This document shows positions 58,761-64,000 of a stretch of DNA of 64,000 nt, one piece after another. The translations under genes were made by a program, and so were the position numbers. The stretch is from Malachius bipustulatus (Eukaryota; Arthropoda; Insecta; Coleoptera; Melyridae): assembly GCA_910589415.1 (NCBI GenBank), contig OU342632.1, positions 42,459,341-42,523,340 on the forward strand, written 5' to 3'. The notes beneath the pieces are model-generated. The model was not told where the DNA came from. It worked only from the letters and a program-made list of their open reading frames with translations, and did not search any database. Every line of letters starts with the position of its first letter. The first letter of the stretch is position 1.

Positions 58761-60186
58761 TTTTGGAAAATTGACTATTTTTGAATCCCTGTATGAGCAA
58801 GATGGCAAAAAAACTTTGAAATAAAATTAACAGGATTTGAAGAAAATTATTGGAAATTTGAGTTAATGCAATAAAATTAGCATATTTTCCATTAATAAGC
58901 CAGTGTCGTGGGTAGGAAAAAGGGTGAAAATGTGTCAATTCTATAACCGTTTATGAGTCCATTTTTGAAGAAGTTGAACCGAAATTTTCAATTTTTTTTT
59001 GCTTTAACATATAATTTGATGTCTTAGCTTCAATTCGCCTCGATTAATGTAGCACTTTAAACGAAAAACAAAAAAGTTTTTCGCTTGTGCAAAATTAGCT
59101 TGCACTTATTAAATCGATGAAATGGTTCGCAATTTCTTTTTTATTTTTTTCCACATTCAATTATGAATGGTTCTGAAAATTAGAAGAGCAAACGCAACAA
59201 CAATTAAATCACCTACATGCAGGTGAAAAAAGTATTCAAATTGGTTTTTTAATAACAAAGATACGACCAGTTTAAAAAATAAAATGTGTAGGATGAAGTA
59301 TTGGACGTACTACATATACCTACTCGATCATCGCTACAAATTTGAAAGGCCCCTTGACTGAGTTAGTTAGGCAAGGGTGTCCTTGCCTAAATAGTAAACT
59401 GTTGATGCGGGTTCGAAACCACGAGAGGGCTATTAGTGTATTTTTTAACAAAAAATACACTATTGAGGACGACATCACTTTTCGAAAATCACCCAAACTC
59501 ATCAAATGTCCATCGATCATGCCCAAGTAGCACAAAAATATTACTATGAAACCGAAATGTTATATATCTATTATATAGGAACATTAGAAGAGACTGAATA
59601 ATTATATAACACTCGCCATGAACGCAAATTTACCGTGAAAACAAAAATATCGCATAATTTTGTTATATAGCCGTTTATAAGACTAATTAACAAAACATTT
59701 TTATAGATGAATTAATAGGGTTGCTTAGAAATGTTTATAAAACAAAGCTTATATGACTATTTTTACTTAAGTTGAATACGTTTTATAGTTGATCTATAGC
59801 AGTATCAAAAGCATTTATAAAACAGTTAAAATATAGTTATAAAACAATGTACTCAGGTTTTATAAACATTTTATTGTTGCTTTTTAAAGCAGTAGTGAAA
59901 CTTGTTTATAAAACAATTTAACAATTTAGTTGTAGAGGAAGCATCTTAAAAAAATGTTTTATAAGATAAACTTAATAAAACACTTAAAAAGCTTTTAAAA
60001 ACTTAAAAGCTCTTCTAAACCGCTAAATTATCATCAATCAGTAGGTATGATGCACTATACTACCTTTATATATCTATAATTTACATAGCATCACAACATA
60101 ACCTTTCTTTTCAAAATATTATATGGAGGTGAGGTAAGTGTGCTATTAAAACCATAGATTTTGTAGTTCTATTATTATAAAATCTA

Positions 60187-60465
60187 TGATTAAAACGTGC
60201 CTACTAAAAAATGGGAAACGTTTCCAAGTGGAAGAAAATGAAACGGAGTGGTTACTTAAAAAAAAAAAAAGTAAAAGCGAGGTACCAGAGAATTTTAGGT
60301 GAGTTCCAGTGATATAATGACTCCGCAAGAAGTTAACCTAATAATTATTTATTTGCAGAAGAAAATGAAATTAATGAAGGGATGCCCTGCCATATTGTCA
60401 AAGAAAATGCAATAAGTAACGAAATTGAACCCATGCACTGCAATAATGAAAATGTTGAGCAAGGG
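60187..60465 (+). pseudogene. decayed coding pieces of the 3.4-kb transposon, 5' part
   Basis: A frame from about 60187 reads KRFQVEENETEWLLKKKK and SEVPENF, and meets a consensus-like donor (TTTTAG|GTGAGTT) at about 60300. After an acceptor-like TTATTTGCAG (about 60349-60358), a second frame reads ENEINEGMPCHIVKENA and MHCNNENVEQ. The two do not join in phase, and an A13 run may have shifted. It could be the start of the element's own protein; not recognised. Confidence 0.3.
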
Positions 60466-60479
60466 TTGACCTTTTTTAC

Positions 60480-60918
60480 AAAGACTTTTTCTCAAAAAAG
60501 TTCGCGTTAGCGATTATAATACCAACAGTTACATTTTTTCTGTATAAAATATCGGCGGTTTAAAAAATGTGCTTTTAAAATGTCAATCTGCCCAGTGTGT
60601 TACAGACACTAGGAGCAAAAAAAATTTCACGCAACCCTAAAACCTCCTCCACTGGTGTATGAAACAATTTAGCATTGAAAAAGTAGCTAATTACAATGAA
60701 AAGATATGTACAAAAACTGGGTTCTGTACCTCACACGGCTCCCCAGATATCTTAAAAAAAACTGTAAAAAAATATTTTTTTAATAAGCCTCTTCTATTTC
60801 AAAAAGGCGCATTTATGCGGACACACGGTAATAATAAATTTTTTGCTTACTTTTGATTAAAGAAACTGCCTTAAAATTTTTTCGCAATATTAAAGATCGA
60901 TGACCTTCTGTAGTAAAT
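60480..60918. mobile_element. fold-back element, family A, partial copy inside the 3.4-kb transposon
   Basis: Matches 10480-10880 in order: AAAATGTCAATCTGCCCAGTG, CACTAGGAGCAAAAAAA, CCACTGGTGTATGAA, AAAAGATATGTACAAAAACTG, then ATTTTTTCGCAATATTAAAGA. The terminal CACCCTG has decayed. Confidence 0.6.
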
Positions 60919-60942
60919 TTCGTCGTCTAAACATTAGTATGG

Positions 60943-61083
60943 AAATTGTGTACAGTAACTGACAGTTCTAAAAAATCAATTTCGGAGAAGCGGCAAGCGG
61001 ATAATTTTTCTTGCAACGAAAGTTTCTGCTTGCCGCTTCTCTGAAATTACTTTTTTAGAAATGTCAGTTACTGTACATAATTT
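60943..61083. repeat. 141-bp near-perfect hairpin
   Basis: AAATTGTGTACAGTAACTGA, then AATTTCGGAGAAGCGGCAAGC pairs with GCTTGCCGCTTCTCTGAAATT and GTCAGTTACTGTACATAATTT. The loop is about 25 bp. Arms are about 55 bp with very few mismatches. It lies between decayed coding pieces of the host transposon. Confidence 0.75.
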
Positions 61084-61091
61084 TCTTACCG

Positions 61092-61531
61092 ATGTATAGG
61101 CAGAAATGGCTTTATTGTAAAGTTCTTTCCCTATTGTTTGTCGAATGGCAAAATTATCTTGAGTGTGTTAGAGAATTATTCTTGTTACCTCAGAAAAAAT
61201 ATCAACTTTTTGATTGTTCTCATTATTTGGAGGACACACTGTTAATTACGTCAAATAAATTATTAATGACAAATATGAGAAAATATTAATTCAAATATTC
61301 GACAATCTATTAATTTAGCGTATAAGTATTCGTGGATAATGGGTCTTAAAAACAATCGCTTTATTTCAAGCAATCCAGCTAAAAATCGCGAGTGTTTTGA
61401 AGACCTTATCATCCACTCATTCTTTAATAACTATGCACGATACACCTAACACGGTATGGTATTGCGCACTTATGGCGTCACACCCGAAGAGGCTGTTCAT
61501 TTACTGAATGTATCAAATTTAAAATTTTGAG
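61092..61531 (+). pseudogene. decayed coding pieces of the 3.4-kb transposon, 3' part (weakly DUF4806-like)
   Basis: Frame one (61092-61289) includes ELFLLPQKKYQLFDCSHYLED. After a frameshift, another frame (from about 61293) reads IRQSINLAYKYSWIMG, KNNRFI and CFEDLIIHSFF, then a stop, then GVTPEEAVHLL to about 61533. The order of an F/LP..L..LED segment, a basic helix, AYKYSW.G.K...F and an acidic TPEE end faintly recalls DUF4806 proteins found in insect transposons. The match is by eye and weak. Frameshifts and stops make it non-functional. Confidence 0.3.
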
Positions 61532-61667
61532 ACCCGATTTTTTTATTAAAGCTGATTGTAAGAGGAAATAGTTTTATGAAAAATGCGTTCTATAGATATT
61601 ATAATGTAAAAGACGTGTGTCTATAATAAAGAATTATCGAGTAAGATGTCAGATGGACTTCTCGAAT

Positions 61668-61680
61668 GTGACGTCACATG
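61668..61680. promoter_or_regulatory. CRE-type palindrome in the 3.4-kb transposon
   Basis: TGTGACGTCACAT is a full CRE consensus in a GC-richer patch with GCGCGAAGCGGGC beside it. The same 13-base string occurs at about 55867-55879 outside the element. It could drive transcription of the element; no start site is evident. Confidence 0.3.
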
Positions 61681-62998
61681 CGCGAAGCGGGCAGAATTCG
61701 GCGCCAATAGTATAGTAAGCATATACCGGTGTATCGTGAATTCGTGATACTGTTTTTCCTTCAAACAAATGGCAACATAGTAAGCAATCACAATGGAAAC
61801 AGTTAGACCAGTTTTGTTGTTGTTGCTACTATGTCCTGTCACTTGTCACTGTCATTACTAATAAATCAGTTCAGTCTCAGAAGCCACCGTTATATAACTA
61901 ATTACGCAACATATTTGTTTTATTGTGATCAATTCGATTTTATAAGAATCCATTGTGCGATAAAAATTGTTTATAAGCTTACGCCATTTTTGCTGGAAAG
62001 ATTAACACCACTGTAGGTCGTCCATGTTGGTGAATTATAATAAATCAATAAATATCTTTGTATTTCCTGTCAATCGACCATTTTTTTTTAATGAAATCAG
62101 TATATATTTACAAGAGAACCCAAAATAACACCAAATTGTACCCTTCTCGTGGATTAGATTATAATTTACTAAAATGAAAATATTTTTCTTGAAGGTTAAA
62201 ATTCAAGGAAATGAAGGCGCTTCAAAATTTTTCCAATAAATATCCATATATATTATCAGTAAAATTGACTTGGCAGGAAAATTTGGCTTTCAGGAGGCCC
62301 TCACACAGGATGTTATTCTGTTAGGAAATAAACAACCCTTCGCATCATGGCGACGCCATGATGCGAATGATATTAGTTCTTATATAACATGTACAAGATA
62401 TTCCTGCCTGGACCTACACCGTTTTATTTTGTTTAAGATGATTAAAAAACTAAATTGTAGACGGATGCAACAGAAAGTATCTCGATCAACACATATTTAT
62501 CACCACTAAGATATTTTTAAGACTGTTACAAAACAATTTTATAAACATTTTATGAATATTTTATAAGCATTTTTGGAGTCAGTAAAGAAACATTACCATA
62601 GCATTTATAAAACTGTTTCAAAATGATTTTAAATAACACATATTTATTATATAAGCAGAGGTATTCGCCTTACTTATAAAATAATTATAAAATTGTTATA
62701 TAAAGGTTTTATAAGACAATCAAAATAGTTTTATAAATGTCATTGGCAATCTTAATACAACTTCAACAAGGCAAAATTATTTTATAAACCTGGGCCTTTT
62801 CCGTGTTTATTGGGGTCATATAAATGTTTCAAAAACGTCTATAAAACAATACAGTTATATTACGAATTGTTGTATAGCAAGCTATATGGCCGTTATAAAC
62901 ACATTTGTGTTACTTGGGTGACCCCCAGATCACGAAAAAGTAGTTTTCCAAAATTCACCTGCCCACGATATATATATATATATTGATACGTGTTAAGC

Positions 62999-63259
62999 TG
63001 TGACTTCCGTTATGTTGAGAGGGCGACCTGACTTCCGTAGCAACCGATAATATATAAACAAAAATTTTTGCATATATGGAATGAGGGGAAGCTGAATAAC
63101 AATAATATCAAAAGAGGGGTAACGATTTTTCAAAAAAAAAATTTCATATATAAGCTGTTCACGCAAAATACGAACTGACTTCCAGACAATTTTATAGCCT
63201 AGTTTGATGACAGATACGTAGTGGCGTCCAGAAGTGTTGCCAAATATCCGGAAGTCACA
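62999..63259. repeat. weak inverted repeat with TGTGACTTCCG ends
   Basis: TGTGACTTCCGTTATG at the left matches CGGAAGTCACA at the right, and ACTTCCGTAGCAAC at 63034 faces GTTGCCAAATATCCGGAAGT. Only short terminal stretches pair. It starts where the SINE tail stops. Confidence 0.35.
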
Positions 63260-63572
63260 TAGGCGAATGTATACCACTTTATATGAATAATTTAAAGTAT
63301 AGCTGTGTATGTTATGTACCTACCTATCTTGTTTCGAATACACGACCTTAAATGATTCGAGATGGAGATGAGTAAATTCATACGGATTTGTCAATGGATA
63401 AATATTTTATGAACTGAATGTTTTTGGTAGTGCCGAACCGATCAATTTTTTTTCCAGTAGAGTAAAGGCTTAAGTAAAAAAACATACATCGTTTCAGAAT
63501 AATTAGCAAAAGAACGGGCCTTTGAAAAACTTTTGAAATCACTTTGATATCTTATAGAAAGCATTATACATA

Positions 63573-63864
63573 CAGGGTGTTGATTTTCAAAGCGGGCCAT
63601 AGGGGATTAGCATTGCGAAAGTGGTTTTTGAGGATTCCTGCTCGCCGTTTAAACTGACAGAAATGGTTTTGGTATCAAAATGAAACTAAAATTATTGCGC
63701 ATAACGCTTGACATCAGAAATTAATTTAATTTCACGTTGTTTTCTAAAATTCTTCAGTAAAAATTCAAGTAATTGTTAATGTTTAATCACAAAATAGCAT
63801 GCCTTGCCTAAACAATAATGACGTTTCTGCGTTTTGACAATCCAATAATAAAACTTTATAAGTC
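63573..63864. mobile_element. left terminus of a fold-back element
   Basis: TA followed by CAGGGTGTTGATTTTCAAAGC starts near 63571. Its right arm was not found before the window ends. The terminus resembles the edge at 50502. Confidence 0.45.
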
Positions 63865-64000
63865 AGTAGGTAATAATAAAGTCTGGTTCTATTTAACCCT
63901 CCTGTAACTGGCTACACTGTAGTAGGTTTTCACCATAAAGACTCTTTCTTGGTTTGTATAACCCATTTTTAAATAGAACCAGACTTTATTATTACCTACT
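63865..64000. repeat. palindrome at the window edge
   Basis: AGTAGGTAATAATAAAGTCT then GGTTCTATTTA is mirrored exactly by TAAATAGAACC then AGACTTTATTATTACCTACT at the last base. Arms are at least 31 bp and may continue beyond the window. Confidence 0.75.

Larger units (their letters stand above)
59522..62918. mobile_element. 3.4-kb DNA transposon with CCCAAGTAGCACAAA ends
   Basis: Inverted ends are CCCAAGTAGCACAAA and TTTGTGTTACTTGGG (one internal mismatch). It is flanked by TG on both sides, while the uninterrupted SINE copy at 58341-58352 has a single TG, so the target duplication is TG. About 450 bp inside each end are full of short TTATAAAAC/TTTTATAA repeats in both orientations. Two-base duplications plus dense subterminal repeats recall EnSpm/CACTA elements, but the CCCAAGT end is not CACTA, so the superfamily is open. 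The interior holds decayed coding pieces and fragments of other repeats. Confidence 0.85.
59345..62985 (+). mobile_element. tRNA-derived SINE split by a 3.4-kb transposon
   Basis: The head (about 59345-59430) is tRNA-like: an A-box-like GTTAGTTAGGCAAGG, then a B-box match GGTTCGAAACC at 59409-59419, with GGCCCCTTG and CGAGAGGGCT at its edges in acceptor-stem-like positions. The body follows to ATCGATCATG at 59521, where the transposon begins. The body resumes at 62919 (TGACCCCCAGATCACG) and ends in a TA tail. RNA polymerase III transcription is expected for such elements. Confidence 0.6.

Noticed and set aside
59409..59419. a functional tRNA gene
   Set aside because: Only A/B-box-like signals are seen, no complete cloverleaf, and the sequence continues into a repeated SINE body.
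62270..62509. 79-codon plus-strand frame in the 3.4-kb transposon
   Set aside because: Starts without ATG, includes the 25-base palindrome, and shows no transposase motif.

Overview
This window looks like AT-rich insect chromosomal DNA. The signs are a spliced C/EBP-type bZIP gene with a single-base split codon at its intron, insect-style non-LTR and gypsy-like retroelement remnants, pogo-type and CAGGGTG-ended Tc1/mariner-type fold-back elements, and frequent GGTACCTACC-like simple sequence. The order cannot be fixed from the sequence alone. Only one gene looks intact and functional. Nearly everything else is transposon sequence of several ages plus featureless AT-rich spacer.

Layout. 0-1.5 kb: a short tandem array broken by a plus-strand non-LTR RT tail, facing a minus-strand RT tail. 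1.6-18 kb: spacer with CAGGGTG fold-back elements (6.2, 10.1, 13.4 kb), a degenerate LTR-retrotransposon RNase H piece (7.8-8.2 kb), two unexplained coding-like patches (9.4 kb; 10.0/10.9 kb, the second split by a fold-back element) and small hairpins. 18.5-22.1 kb: a decayed non-LTR retrotransposon (minus strand) into which an internally deleted LTR retrotransposon has inserted (identical GTAA on both sides). The LTR element carries a gag fragment and an array of GTTAGC/GCTAAC hairpins. 22.4-28.7 kb: hairpins, fold-backs at 23.7-24.6 and 25.9-26.9 kb, and a three-copy repeat at 27 kb. 28.7-31.4 kb: the C/EBP gene, minus strand. 31.7-35 kb: inverted repeats, a pogo-type MITE, and a fold-back carrying a second MITE inside it. 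37.2-38.2 kb: a 69-codon reading frame resembling the N-terminus of Crypton-type tyrosine recombinases, beside a hairpin repeat. 42.0-43.5 kb: a long-TIR element whose only gene is a 100-codon DUF4817-like transposase N-terminus. 44.8-48.7 kb: further fold-backs. 52.5-52.9 kb: an unexplained GC-richer island. 53.7-56.7 kb: repeat family B, a 146-bp direct duplication, and a fold-back. 58.2-63 kb: a tRNA-like SINE, present once uninterrupted and once split by a 3.4-kb transposon with CCCAAGTA ends and a TG target duplication. The window ends in another palindrome.

Functionally, the C/EBP gene is expected to encode a sequence-specific transcription factor, and a TATA box and a C/EBP/CRE-like site lie upstream of it. 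The mobile elements are mostly non-autonomous. Two unrelated ones each carry a reading frame for only the N-terminal, DNA-recognition-type part of a recombinase, which is the most unusual theme of the window. All family assignments are from reading the sequence; no database search was possible.
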